Part shown: piece after piece, positions 21,810 through 33,334 of the stretch
How positions within the stretch are numbered: the first letter of the stretch is position 1
Layout: each line of letters opens with the position of its first letter
The notes under the pieces: model-generated
Told to the model about the DNA's origin: nothing
Database searches by the model: none
Seen by the model: the letters and a program-made list of their open reading frames with translations, nothing else
NCBI GenBank assembly: GCA_903813345.2
Contig: CAIIXF020000007.1
Span: 37,162,759-37,226,758, forward strand
DNA length: 64,000 nt
Reading direction: 5' to 3'
From: Owenia fusiformis
Lineage: Eukaryota; Annelida; Polychaeta; Sabellida; Oweniidae
Translations under genes and position numbers: made by a program

Positions 21810-23600
21810 AAAAAAAAACAATTTTTAATAATCAAAATAAAAGACAATATACAGATTCAGCAGTCTAAAATAGAATAAATAAAATTATTTATAAAGCTAG
21901 CAAATGGTCGAAAAGTGAATTTTGCGAGACAAAAATGGCGGCCATTTTAAAAAAAGGTGAGCTTTTGAACCAAGAAGGGAGGTTTTCTGTATTGATGTTA
22001 AACAAAAATAGCTTAAAACAGGAATCATATTGCCAGAGGTTTTAAAAAGGGTCATTTTTTGACAGACAGTTGGACAGACAGACATTTATTCTGTGTGTAC
22101 CAAAGTATTATATAATATGATCTGCACTTTTTGTATCTTATATTCTACCTTAAGTAAAAAATACTGACTTCCAAGATGAAAATTCTAGTGGCTGTAACCT
22201 TTTGAATTCCAAAAAATTAGAATAAAGAGTTTTTGATGATAAAACAACATCCTAATTGAAAAAGCATTTTAAGTATATTAATCTAATATCCTAATCTTAT
22301 GTGCGTGTTATAATCTATTTATTTAGGTCGAGATTTTCGCATTGGGAGTTGACGATTACAACGAACCCACGAAAATAAATTCATGATGATCAAATTTTTA
22401 AATCCAAAAAGAGGAGAGTAGAGTGGAATTCCCAACGAATAAAAAAATTAGATCCTTACTAAATTCTCCAAATTGTGTAGAAAACAAAAAAAATTCACCA
22501 AATATATCACTCGAAACATGATTTATGGAGAAATAAAAGAAAATAGATTTAAAGAGAGGAATTCCCCATACGGGTTTCCTATTAAGCCAAATTGATTTTA
22601 TATGAAGTAATCTTTTGATGCCTTAATTCAAATCAACGGAATGAATTACGATGACTCTTCTGTCTATGTTAGTTTTTTCCCATTTCTTTCACCAATATGG
22701 ATTGCTCTTATATTGACTTTGGGATTCAATAGACATTCCGTCATACGAAAATATTTACAATGATTAGAATGTAGCGTCGGGTTAAGAAAATTGCTTTGAG
22801 GCAAGATATTCAATGAATCTAAATAATTAGCTGTGAACATTGGTTGGAAGCGGGGGTGAGCAGTAGGACATAGCGACTTTGGGATTGAATAGTCTTATAA
22901 TAGACTTATAATAATTAGTCATCAACACTGGTTGGAGGGGGGAGGGTAATAGACAGAAGGGGGGGGTTGACAAAGGGGGATGAGCAGTTGAACATTGAGA
23001 CTTTGGGCTCTAATGTACATTTCGTTATATAAAATTATTTACAGTACAGCAACTCGTACAAAAGGCGGTGGTGTGTACTTGTATGTCTATGTATAAGTGC
23101 ACATTAAAGAACACAGGGCTCCTTCAAGGAGGGGTTTCTGGGTCTTCTAGGTTAATTACGTAAATTACGATCATATATATACGGGATACACCCAAGAGGT
23201 ATTGTTCACCTTCATTGGTGGTAAACGAAATACAATACAATACAATATAATACAATACTAGGAAATATAATGTTGGGTTAAGAAAATTGCTTGAGACAAG
23301 ACAGCCAATGAGTTGTGGGAGTAAGCTATATGACTTTGTGACTTTCAGATCCAATAAACATATTTTGTCATATGAAAACATGTTCAGTCACTATAAGGAA
23401 TGGTGTCAGGTTATGAAGATGGCAAAAAGGCAACACATTCCAGTGAGTTGGGAAATAAAGGTTGATAAAAATTGCTCATAAACTTGGGTGGGAGGAGGGG
23501 GGGGGGGTGACCGGTTAGAACTTTAGAAGGATATGAAAATATCTTCTTATTGGTTTGGTAGGTAGATCGATCAGGACACCCTCTCCGCAGCAAAATGGCT
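21810..23600. other. HECW intron 1 sequence with degenerate repeats
   Basis: Between about 22780 and 23490 a diverged segment recurs about three times, each with GGGTTAAGAAAATTGCTT, a G-rich stretch and GACTTTGGG-like text. No exon was recognised. A poly-G run lies at about 23497-23509. Confidence 0.4.
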
Positions 23601-23606
23601 TACCCA

Positions 23607-23739
23607 CAAACTGATTACAATATAGCACCAAAGAAAATACAACTGATTACAATATAGCACCCAAGAAAATACAACTGATTACAATATAGCACCCAAGAAA
23701 ATACAACTGATTACAATATAGCACCCAGGAAAATACAAG
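23607..23739. repeat. 32-bp tandem repeat, four copies
   Basis: AACTGATTACAATATAGCAC followed by CCAAGAAAATAC repeats almost exactly, in HECW intron 1. Confidence 0.85.
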
Positions 23740-23938
23740 AGCAATGCTAAAGTTAAAGTATAAAGATCAAAGTGGACACTGACTGACAGTTTCAAGCTTC
23801 TGAATAACAAGATTAAGTCAATCTTTGAAAAATATCAATTTTTATCCAAGGATAATTATAAGGCTCTAAATCCCTGCCTCTCAACTCTAGTGTAATACAT
23901 CATATTTGCTCTAGACTTCCTCTGTACACGCCCCTAGC

Positions 23939-24690
23939 TACACCCCCCTCCATAAATTTTGCAAACTGAAGTCCCCCTTTTGATCACTTTTCAAAGCCTG
24001 TTTATGTTTGGCGATTTAAAAAAATTCATCAAATATGTTAAAAATTTGGCGATTTAAAGAAATTCATCAAATATGTCAAAAATTTGGCGATTTAAAAAAA
24101 TTCATCAAATATGTCAAAAATTTGGCAATTTAAGAAAATTCATCAAATATGTCAAAAATTTGGCAATTTAAAGAAAGTCATCAAATATGTCAAAAATTTT
24201 AGAACTGTACATGTATTGCAATTAAGAAACAAAATTAACAATCAAACAATAACTGGCTCTGCTATGCTTTCATACATAGCTAGGCAAGGTGTGTCCGATT
24301 TCAGCCAATCCAAACACATATTTCCCAACACATTTGCTTTGTATGGGTTTCAAGGTGAGGAGATTGAAATTGATGCTTTGCCAATACTTGACCATTGAAA
24401 AAAGATTCATTGAAAATATGTTCCTTTAGTGATTTTGTATCTTTTAGGTGATTTTGGAGAAAATATTTGGCAATGTGTGAAAAGAATTTAAGCCAAGACT
24501 CAATGCATTGTAGCTGCTTCATTCCACCCAGGCGTTGTTTCCTAAACTTTGCATTCCCGCTGCGCAGTCATGCAAAGAAATGGAAACAACACCTTCATGG
24601 TGCGATTCAGCAAACAATGCATTGAGTCCAGGGCTTAAATCCTTAAATCAAATGAAACAACTGGTTGCCATAATTATGGAGGGGAGTGTA
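23939..24690. mobile_element. TIR element of the TACACTCCCCTCC family, copy 2
   Basis: The left end TACACCCCCCTCCATAAATT and right end AATTATGGAGGGGAGTGTA are inverted matches continuing into TTTTGCAA/TTGCCATA. It contains a 38-bp array at 24005-24205. Its right end is the exact start of the 115-bp array at 24691-25115. Confidence 0.75.
24005..24205. repeat. 38-bp tandem repeat, five copies
   Basis: TTTGGCGATTTAAAAAAATT followed by CATCAAATATGTCAAAAA repeats within the TIR element. A single related unit lies near 35370-35405 in the sister element, so the array grew from a pre-existing element segment. Confidence 0.8.
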
Positions 24691-25115
24691 CATCATATTG
24701 GCTAAACTCCCTATATAATAAAAGCAACAATTTCAATCTTTTATACAATTGTGACATATAATAATGATGTATCCCTCAGCCATCAAACTTATGGAGGGGA
24801 GTGTACATCATATTGGCTAGACTTCCTATATAATAAAAGCATCAATTTCAATCTTTTATACAATTGTGACATATAATAATGATGTATCCCTCAGCCATCA
24901 AACTTATGGAGGGGAGTGTACATCATATTGGCTAGACTTCCTATATAATAAAAGCATCAATTTCAATCTTTTATACAATTGTGACATATAATAATGATGT
25001 ATCCCTCAGCCATCAAACTTATGGAGGGGAGTGTACATCATATTGGCTAGACTTCCTATATAATAAAAGCATCAATTTCAATCTTTTATACAATTGTGAC
25101 ATATAATGATGATGT
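24691..25115. repeat. 115-bp array, each unit ending in a transposon terminus
   Basis: About 3.6 units follow the right TIR of the element 23939-24690 directly. Each contains CATCATATTGGCTAGACTTC, TTTTATACAATTGTGACATA and ATGATGTATCCCTCAGCCAT, and ends with CTTATGGAGGGGAGTGTA. The unit therefore combines element flank and terminus. Confidence 0.85.
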
Positions 25116-25380
25116 ATCTGAGATTTGTTGTATTGTTCACCTTTACCAATGATTAATAGTTCTGTTATCAGGTAGTTCTCTCATAAATATTTTTCTTAAA
25201 TAGGATTAGGGGCACAAGTTGTCAAAGCAGATATTAATTAATATATGAGAAAAAATATCTATAGATAATATTCAGCTTTTATATGTGTGAAGGATTACGA
25301 ATGTTCAATTTCTTGGGAAATATTCAAAATTGCTTTAGTTGATGCTTAGAATAATGCACCCAATCTACTACAGAGCTGCT

Positions 25381-25566
25381 ACACCCCAAAAATGCAATCT
25401 GATTTTCGACGCCGTTTCGGTGCCAAATTTCGGTGCCGTTTCGGCACCAAATGGACTGACTAGTCCGGTGGCAAATTTTGGTGTCGAAAGGTTTCGGTGC
25501 CGGAACGGTGTCGAAACAGTGCCGGAACAGCGCCGATTTTTTTCGATGCCGAAACGGCGCCGAATT
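25381..25566 (+). repeat. GC-rich dispersed repeat, copy 2
   Basis: ACACCCCAAAAATGCAATCT at the left, then repeated GCCGTTTCGGTGCC-like palindromic blocks, ending near AAACGGCGCCGAATT. It is the inverted counterpart of 17757-17927. The short open frame 25339-25590 overlaps it and is a by-product of its composition. Confidence 0.7.
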
Positions 25567-25574
25567 AAATTCTC

Positions 25575-25860
25575 AACCAGAGGTCAATAACCTCAACAGC
25601 AGATTTGCACCACAACTATAGGCTTTTACTCTCAACTTCAAAAATTCACCATCAACAACAAGTATGTACCCTAAATTGTAGAATTGCACCTTAAACTGTA
25701 GAATTGCACCCTCAACAACAGATTTGCACTCCCCACCCTCAACTGTGATAATTCACCCTGAGCAACATATCTGTACCCTAAACTGTAGAAGTGCATCTGC
25801 AGATTTGCACCCTCAACTGCAAATTTGCACCTTCAACTACAATTATGCAGTCAAGAGCCT
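25575..25860. repeat. Degenerate approximately 20-bp repeat tract
   Basis: Loose repetition of AGATTTGCACC, CTCAACT and GTAGAATTGCACC, with about a dozen imperfect units. Noncoding, in HECW intron 1, just before the 111-bp array. Confidence 0.5.
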
Positions 25861-25897
25861 TTAGTCCAAACACTACAAAACTACAGATTATCACGCT

Positions 25898-27688
25898 CTA
25901 AATAAAAGGACCATGTCTTCAACTTACCTCCTAAAAACAATCCTATCCAATCTGTACTGCCAACCTTTTCCTTTATATCCCAATGCACTAACAACTTATC
26001 CCCAGTTGCTAAATAAAAGGACCATGTCTTCAACTTACCTCCTAAAAACAATCCTATCCAATCTGTACTGCCAACCTTTTCCTTTATATCCCAATGCACT
26101 AACAACTTATCCCCAGTTGCTAAATAAAAGGACCACGTCTTCAACTTACCTCCTAAAAACAATCCTATCCAATCTGTACTGCCAACCTTTTCCTTTATAT
26201 CCCGATGCACTAACAGCTTATCCCCAGTTGCTAAATAAAAGGACCATGTCTTCAACTTACCTCCTAAAAACAATCCTATCCAATCTGTACTGCCAACCTT
26301 TTCCTTTATATCCCAATGCACAAGCAATTTATCCCCAGTTGCTAAATAAAAGGACCATGTCTTCAACTTACCTCCTAAAAACAATCCTATCCAATCTGTA
26401 CTGCCAACCTTTTCCTTTATATCCCAATGCACTAACAGCTTATCCCCAGTTGCTAAATAAAAGGACCATGTCTTCAACTTACCTCCTAAAAACAATCCTA
26501 TCCAATCTGTACTGCCAACCTTTTCCTTTATATCCCAATGCACTAACAACTTATCCCCAGTTGCTAAATAAAAGGACCATGTCTTCAACTTACCTCCTAA
26601 AAACAATCCTATCCAATCTGTACTGCCAACCTTTTCCTTTATATCCCAATGCACTAACAACTTATCCCCAGTTGCTAAATAAAAGGACCATGTCTTCAAC
26701 TTCCCTCCTAAAAACAATCCTATCAAATCTGTACTGCCAACCTTTTCCTTTATATCCCAATGCACTAACAACTTATCCCCAGTTGCTAAATAAAAGGACC
26801 ATGTCTTCAACTTACCTCCTAAAAACAATCCTATCCAATCTGTACTGCCAACCTTTTCTTTTATATCCCAATGCACTTACAACTTATCCCCTGTTGCTAA
26901 ATAAAAGGACCATGTCTTCAACTTACCTCCTAAAAACAATCCTATCCAATCTGTACTGCCAACCTTTTCCTTTATATCCCAATGCACTTACAACTTATCC
27001 CCTGCAGTTGCTAAATAAAAGGACCATGTCTTCAACTTACCTCCTAAAAACAATCCTATCCAATCTGTACTGCCAACCTTTTCTTTTATATCCCAATGCA
27101 CTTACAACTTATCCCCAGTTGCTAAATAAAAGGACCATGTCTTCAACTTGCCTCCTAAAAACAATCCTATCTAATCTGTACTGCCAACCTCTTCCTTTAT
27201 ATCCCAATGCACTAACAACTTATCCCCAGTTGCTAAATAAAAGGACCATGTCTTCAACTTACCTCCTAAAAACAATCCTATCCAATCTGTACTGCCAACC
27301 TTTTCCTTTATATCCCAATGCACTAACAACTTATCCCCAGTTGCTAAATAAAAGGACCATGTCTTCAACTTGCCTCCTAAAAACAATCCTATCCAATCTG
27401 TACTGCCATCCTTCTCCTTTATATCCCAATGCACTAACAACTTATCCCCAGTTGCGAAATAAAAGGACCATGTCTTCAACTTACCTCCTAAAAACAATCC
27501 TATCCAATCTGTACTGCCAACCTTTTCCTTTATATCCCAATGCACTAACAACTTATCCCCTGCAGTTGCTAAATAAAAGGACCATGTCTTCAACTTACCT
27601 CCTAAAAACAATCCTATCCAATCTGTACTGCCAACCTTTTCCTTTATATCCCAATGCACTAACAACTTATCCCCAGCTGCTAAATAAT
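25898..27688 (-). repeat. 16-copy, 111-bp array spanning the HECW exon 1 donor
   Basis: Each unit (minus strand) holds 81 nt of coding-type sequence (GDKLLVHWDIKEKVGSTDWI, then GLFLG), a GAG|GTAAGT donor and 30 nt of intron start ending in CCTTTTATTTAG. The unit nearest 27.6 kb is the real exon end; the others lie in intron 1. Translated without splicing, units 9-11 from the left contain a TAA and unit 12 a TAG, so the array cannot be one exon. Most donors are GTAAGT; two units read GCAAGT and one GGAAGT. The plus-strand 604-codon open frame across it is a shadow. Confidence 0.93.
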
Positions 27689-27890
27689 AGTCCGTCTTAT
27701 CAACAGTCAATTTGGAGGACTCTTTGAGAAAATCTGTGAATGCTAGATTGGTATCGCTGTTCGCTCGATCATGAAGTCTCAGACGTCCAAAGTTATTTAG
27801 GCTTGAGAGGGACAAAGTATTTGGAAGTATAGCCTCTGATCCATGGAGGCATTCTGTGCTTTGGCTCAGGCTGGCGGAAGCGCTGGCCAT
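27599..27890 (-). CDS. HECW-like: HECW-like E3 ubiquitin ligase, first coding exon
   Basis: An acceptor TATATTTTCAG ends at 27917, followed by a 26-nt leader and the ATG at 27890 (context AAGATGG). The exon encodes MASASASLSQ..., the diagnostic RANSDTNL (vertebrate HECW2 has RANSDTDL), then DKLLVHWDIKEKVGSTDWIG and LFLG, ending in phase 1 at GAG|GTAAGT. Exons 2 and 3 continue the HECW N-terminal domain in the same order and phase as in HECW1/2. Known family members are large HECT-type ligases (N-terminal HECW domain, C2, two WW, HECT) that ubiquitinate signalling and neuronal proteins in the cytoplasm; only the N-terminal roughly 125 residues are visible here. Oddity: the end of this exon is the founder of the 16-copy array, so alternative downstream donors exist. 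HECW1 versus HECW2 orthology cannot be settled. Confidence 0.88.
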
Positions 27891-27905
27891 CTTTCGAGGT
27901 ACGAG

Positions 27906-28918
27906 ACAGAAGTCCTGAAAATATAACAATCTAAAAGTTAAAAATATTATGCATATATATGATACAAAAGTTCTGAAAGTATAATAATATAAAAGTTATA
28001 CAGTAAAACTTGTTTTAAGTCGAACACCTCTATAAGTAGAAAACCTCAGGAGAACACCTCTATAAGTTGAACACTTTTTAGAGTCCCATGACCAAATGAC
28101 TTAGTGTTAAACCAAAAATTGTAAGTGGAACACCTCAAAAGTGGAACACTGGTACCAAAGGTGTTCTACTTACACAGGTTTTACTGCAACTTATGGGAGG
28201 TGTTCTACTTACAGAGGTGTTTCTCTTAAAAAAGTTATAAATAATTATTTTCTTCAAATCAATCATTTCATATTTAATCAGAATGATACCAGACATATAT
28301 GACATTTTACAGTACAACTACACTGTTAACTCTGTCTTGGCATTTTTAGTAGTTTAATAGTTCATAACACAAAACGAACTTTGGATATTTACACCGAGAT
28401 GTTAATCTCTTATTAATATTTAACTCAAAGACACACTTTTCGACTTGTACCTATGTTAAACCTATCTTAGATTAAAGGTGCAACAATTAGTACAAAGGGG
28501 CCATAAACGATCATGGACCAGTGTCAAAATATATTTAAGTTTGGATATTTCATCAAGACTAACATATATTTGTATTATCTACAAAGAAACCCCCTGGATG
28601 AACATTATTTCAGCTGATATTCCTCTTGAAACGTGGTGAATCTTAAATATCTATAAGTGGGACTCCCTTTATAGAAGCTTTGGATAGAATTTACACTTCT
28701 TAATGCTGAAATTGAGAGTTCATCCTTACATTTTAAGAAAATAGGTATGTCAAAGAAGATGTTAAGCCAAATATTGACCTGATAGCTCAGAAAAAATAAA
28801 AAATTCAATTTTTCTCTCTACAGTCCTTGTTGCCCCTTTAAAAGCCTTGACTCCCAGGAATTTTTGTAGAAGTGCCACAGGTCTGTTATTCAAAGACAAA
28901 CAATGAGTTCTTGACCTT
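27906..28918. repeat. Segment duplicated exactly 3,000 bp away (first copy)
   Basis: 27906-28472 matches 30906-31467 almost perfectly in the same orientation, and 28846-28918 matches 31471-31546. The intervening 28473-28845 is missing from the second copy. The duplicated block starts inside HECW exon 1 (its first 11 nt) and includes the acceptor, polypyrimidine tract and a pogo/Tigger-like MITE. Confidence 0.9.
28001..28186. mobile_element. 186-bp pogo/Tigger-like MITE upstream of HECW exon 1
   Basis: CAGTAAAACTTGTTTTAAGT at the left and ACTTACACAGGTTTTACTG at the right are inverted repeats. Subterminal GTCGAACACCTCTATAAG units repeat inside. TA flanks the left side. The same element is present in the duplicated block at 31001-31186. 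Confidence 0.75.
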
Positions 28919-28939
28919 ATAAAAAAAACAACCATTTTT

Positions 28940-29200
28940 TCCGAAATTCAATGGTTTCATTGCATATCATGTAACCATCATTTCAACCTTGAAGATCAAA
29001 GGAAAAATCATTATTTCAACCTTTAAAAACCATTGCGCAACCATTACTGCACCCAATCTTTTCAACCCTTTTTACATAAAGTTGCAATGGTTACGCAACC
29101 ATTTTTGAGAAACCATTGCAAAACTATTACAACCATTACCCATTGAAATAAACAGTTACAATTGATTGCAACCATTGATGGAGAACTGCAACTGTTGCAA
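28940..29200. repeat. Degenerate CAACCATTG-rich tract
   Basis: The 9-mer CAACCATTG and variants (AACCATTAC, GCAATGGTT) occur more than a dozen times on both strands with irregular spacing. No coding capacity. Confidence 0.45.
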
Positions 29201-29230
29201 TCATTAATTCTGGAAATGAACACTCATGGG

Positions 29231-29418
29231 TAGACCCGTAGCCAGCTTTTGCACTTTTTAAAAATTTCCAAGGGAATTCACATTTGATAAATATGGCCCA
29301 AAAAATGGCCAAAATCACTTGAGAAGTGATCAATATGGTGAAAAACTGCATGAATTTGAAATTATTTTTGGCCATGGTGAACTGCCCCTCCCCCGAACAA
29401 CCCTGTTTACGAGCCTGG
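29231..29418. mobile_element. Diverged CCCGTAGCCAG-type MITE
   Basis: Begins near ACCCGTAGCCAGC and ends near TTTACGAGCCTGG, sharing ATGGTGAAAAACTGCATGA with 14873-15084. Confidence 0.55.
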
Positions 29419-29664
29419 AAGACAATGATAACTTTCAAATTTTAAATACTTTCTCATTTAATCATTAGAGCCCTCTTATCAGGAATGCAGTACCCAATTA
29501 AAATCTGACACAAAAAATATTTAAGATTCTTTTTTGTTTCAATTCAATTTTGTTTAATTTTGCAGGCTTATTTTCATTTAGAAAATTGTAAAAATACAAG
29601 TTAAGATTTTACATTATTGAATTCAGATAAGGTACCAAGACAGAGCAGCAACAGTTACACAGAC

Positions 29665-29755
29665 AGAGCGGCAACGGTTGAAATGCTAATTATAACCATT
29701 GAAAAGCTAATTATAACCATTGAAATGCTAATTATAACCATTGAACAGCCAATTA
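29665..29755. repeat. 26-bp tandem repeat, about 3.5 copies
   Basis: TTGAAATGCTAATTATAACC followed by ATTGAA repeats near-exactly. Noncoding. Confidence 0.75.
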
Positions 29756-29759
29756 GATT

Positions 29760-30900
29760 AAGTTCTGTTTTGATAGTATAATAAAATCATTACAAATTAT
29801 GTCTCTTTCTAAAAATTATTTTTGTCTGAACAATTTATTTTTGAATTCCCCCTACCATAATAATGACACAATCATAGTTAATAAGATGAGATTCACATTA
29901 AGATTTTTAAAACCAGCTATGGTCTTGATGAATTCTCTCTTTTTGTAGCAATACTTAATTTAGAAGTTCATAATACAATTTTGAGACAATATTCTATACC
30001 ATAGGGTATGACTTAAGCTCCATACTCAAATTATTTCTATTTGATTAATTTCATTTGATTGTAGAGGATGAAGTGTATTCGTGCTTAGGACTTCAAGATC
30101 ATGCTCATATGCATATTATTTCTATTTAATTTTTAAGTTAATCATGAATATTAAATGATATCAATATCATTTATACTTGCATCTAATCTATTGCTAAGCA
30201 GAGACTTTTTATGTCTCTGTGCTAAGCAAGAATATTTCAGGAACAGGGATTTAGCTTTTGGGGTAGATTACAAATTGCCTTGATGTCTGTCTTTGAATAT
30301 TAGTTACTTCAGTCATCCAGATACGATTTCACTCAAGTATAGATTTTACTGTATTGTACATCTAATGATAGGTACATGTACTTAAAACTTTAAGATTCTG
30401 CTTCCCTATCTGATTACTGAACCTGAGGGTTTCTCTTCTGTAACTCAAACACTGACATTGATAAAGTTGGTTGCTGATCTTGAATTTAATCCAATAGTAA
30501 TAATTAACATTTGTAAATGATATTGAAGAAAAGACAGTCAATCCGGCTCTTGCCTAATCCAAAGCATAAATACAAGGATGTTGATGTTTCAAAATCATGT
30601 ATTGGAAAAACTTTCAGTTTAATCTACTTAATTGTTGTAATAAAACTTCTTTGATATTGGAGAAGCAGTTATTTCGGCACTAGCTTAATCCAAATCATAA
30701 ACAATAGGCAGGAAATACAATCTTTGATGTTTCATAATATGTATGTATTTTTAGTCAGAAACATTTTTTGTTGAGACAGGAGAAAAATAGGAAAATTCCA
30801 CAGAATGTTTTGTTGTATTGTTCAGTAAAACTGAATGAATCAAGAAAGAGAAATTACAAGAATGACCAGGCCAAAAATGAATACACTTGATTCTCTTCAA
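29760..30900. other. Spacer without recognised features
   Basis: AT-rich, unique-looking DNA with no coding region, RNA gene or transposon end that could be supported. Confidence 0.4.
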
Positions 30901-30905
30901 TGGGA

Positions 30906-31546
30906 ACAGAAGTCCTGAAAATATAACAATCTAAAAGTTAAAAATATTATGCATATATATGATACAAAAGTTCTGAAAGTATAATAATATAAAAGTTATA
31001 CAGTAAAACTTGTTTTAAGTCGAACACCTCTATAAGTAGAAAACCTCAGGAGAACACCTCTATAAGTTGAACACTTTTTAGAGTCCCATGACCAAATGAC
31101 TTAGTGTTAAACCAAAAATTGTAAGTGGAACACCTCAAAAGTGGAACACTGGTACCAAAGGTGTTCTACTTACACAGGTTTTACTGCAACTTATGGGAGG
31201 TGTTCTACTTACAGAGGTGTTTCTCTTAAAAAAGTTATAAATAATTATTTTCTTCAATTCAATCATTTCATATTTAATCAGAATGATTCCAGACATATAT
31301 GACAATTTACAACTACACTGTTAACTCTGTCTTGGCATTTTTAGTAGTTTTATAGTTCATAACACAAAATGAACTTTGGATATTTACACCGAGATGTTAA
31401 TCTCTTATTAATATTTAACTCAAAGACACACTTTTCGACTTGTAGTTATGTTAGACCTATCTTAGATTATAACAGCCTTGACTCCCAGGAATTTTTGTAG
31501 AAAGTGCCACAGGTCTGTTATTCCAAGACAAACAATGAGTTCTTGA
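30906..31546. repeat. Second copy of the HECW exon 1 acceptor block
   Basis: It begins ACAGAAGTCCTGAAAATATA exactly 3,000 bp from the first copy, and carries the 11 nt of exon and its acceptor with no following exon body. The MITE at 31001-31186 is a passenger. Scattered substitutions and a 5-bp deletion near 31310 indicate a young duplication. Confidence 0.9.
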
Positions 31547-31549
31547 CAA

Positions 31550-32560
31550 AACAACCTGTACATATTGATTTACATACAAGTCAGGTTGATTTACATACAA
31601 GTCAGAGCCGTAAGGGCAAAATATCAAAATGTCACCAATGCTTAAAATCCAAGATCAAATTCATTACTTTAAAGATTGCATTTTGTTTCACAATTGTATT
31701 GAATCAAAAGAATTATAGTGAAACTGACTCCAAGAAAAATGATGCTATATTCATGTCTCAGAATTTATCAAGAATATGTTGACTTCAATTATATTTCAAA
31801 CGATGCAATCTAATGTTTCATACTAAACAAATATTTCTTTCTATTTTGAGAGCAATCTATTTACCGTTCAATGTTTTTCATGGAGTGTATTCCCCGCAGC
31901 CCCTGCCGCCCCAAAAAGTGAGGGGGAGCCCCAAAAAGGGGTACATTCACCCCCAGAATTTAAAAACAAGTTACAGGTTACATAGTGCTTGCTTTAAGCA
32001 TTTGAAATAATGATCTAATTATATTTTTTCAACAAGTTATACAAAATTCCTTCCAATCGCACCCAATCGCACCCTTGCACCCCCCCCCCTTCCCTAATGG
32101 CTACACCCATGTATGAGATAAATGTATGTGTAAAAATCTTTTCTTGTATCATTGCTCTAAATACTACAAAAATGTCATAGTTTTTTAGAGGAAAGGGGAT
32201 TTTAAAGTCAGCTTGCGATAATTGTTTGATACTAACCCATTCTCCCCAGCCTAACATACTCGCTGCAATAACGAAGAACTCTAATTCTAATTCATTAGGT
32301 AGATCTCATACAATCATTGTCTATTGCTTCTAGAGAAAGTCCATTACATTGAATCTAAATTAAATGTTCTCTGCTTCGTGAAAACTCGATCCTATACAGG
32401 AGATCCTTTGCATATTCATGTATCTAATATCCACGTATCTAATATCAGATATATTCTATCCATTGCTTTTTTCAAGCAAAATCTCCAATGTATATATACA
32501 TTGTACAGTATGTGGCCATATTATTTCTACGTGATTTCCCAATCGTCTTATGATGCAACT
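31550..32560. other. Spacer with C-rich and G-rich stretches
   Basis: No gene recognised. A C homopolymer at about 32081-32089 and CCCCAAAAAG motifs near 31910-31940 stand out. Short frames here show no domain. Confidence 0.35.
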
Positions 32561-32565
32561 TTTAA

Positions 32566-32818
32566 GATTGAATTCCCAAATCATGTCAATGTATCCAGGC
32601 CAGCTGACAAATATATACACGTTGCTTCATATATTCATAATTAATAACTTCCGCCTTTTTCAACTCATCAAGTTTATTTTTCTTTCCATTTCTTTGAATT
32701 CCAAAATCATGCCAATGTATCCAGGCCAGCTGACAAATATATACACGTTGCTTCATATATTCATAATTAATAACTTCCGCCTTTTTTAACTCATCAAGTT
32801 TATATTTCTTTCCGTTTC
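32566..32818. repeat. Tandem duplication, 126-bp period, two copies
   Basis: AATGTATCCAGGCCAGCTGA through TAACTTCCGCCTTTTT is repeated once with few changes. The period is a multiple of three, so one frame stays open across both copies, but no domain is seen. Confidence 0.85.
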
Positions 32819-33334
32819 TTGCTCAATCCTCCAAGTATCCATATATGCAGTAAAGCATGGACTTTTATTTATGAAGAGGGATGGAATGCATACTAATTAA
32901 ATAAATTGCTCTAGGCTTATTTTGTTTTAACTATGGACTCAGCCAATCCTAAATCATTCCAGCTTATTTAGTGCGAGCTGCTGAATTTTATTTCTTGTTT
33001 TTCATAATTCCTGTGTTCGTTAATGTAGTTTATACCGAGTTCTTTTCCTCCAGTTTATACTGAGTTTTTTCCTACAAGTACATATATAATTATAAGTCTA
33101 TCTATCTTGCCAGTAGACAACCACTTTAAACACAACCATCCAGTATTATAACAAGAGAAGTCAGCCACTTTAAGAATCCAGTTCTAATAATTCGAGAAAC
33201 TCTAGCTCTCGTTTTGGATCATATATCAATGTTTTTTTACTACAATGCATGGTTTTGATTTCAACCTTATTTTTTATGTTGCAAAGTGAAATATCTGTCT
33301 GTCTGAAATTCAATATACCAAGTATACTTTGCTA

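Noticed and set aside
25913-27727. 604-codon plus-strand open frame
   Set aside because: It is the antisense of the HECW exon-donor array. The period is 111 bp, so a stop-free frame is kept in every unit; the minus strand carries the recognisable protein and splice sites.
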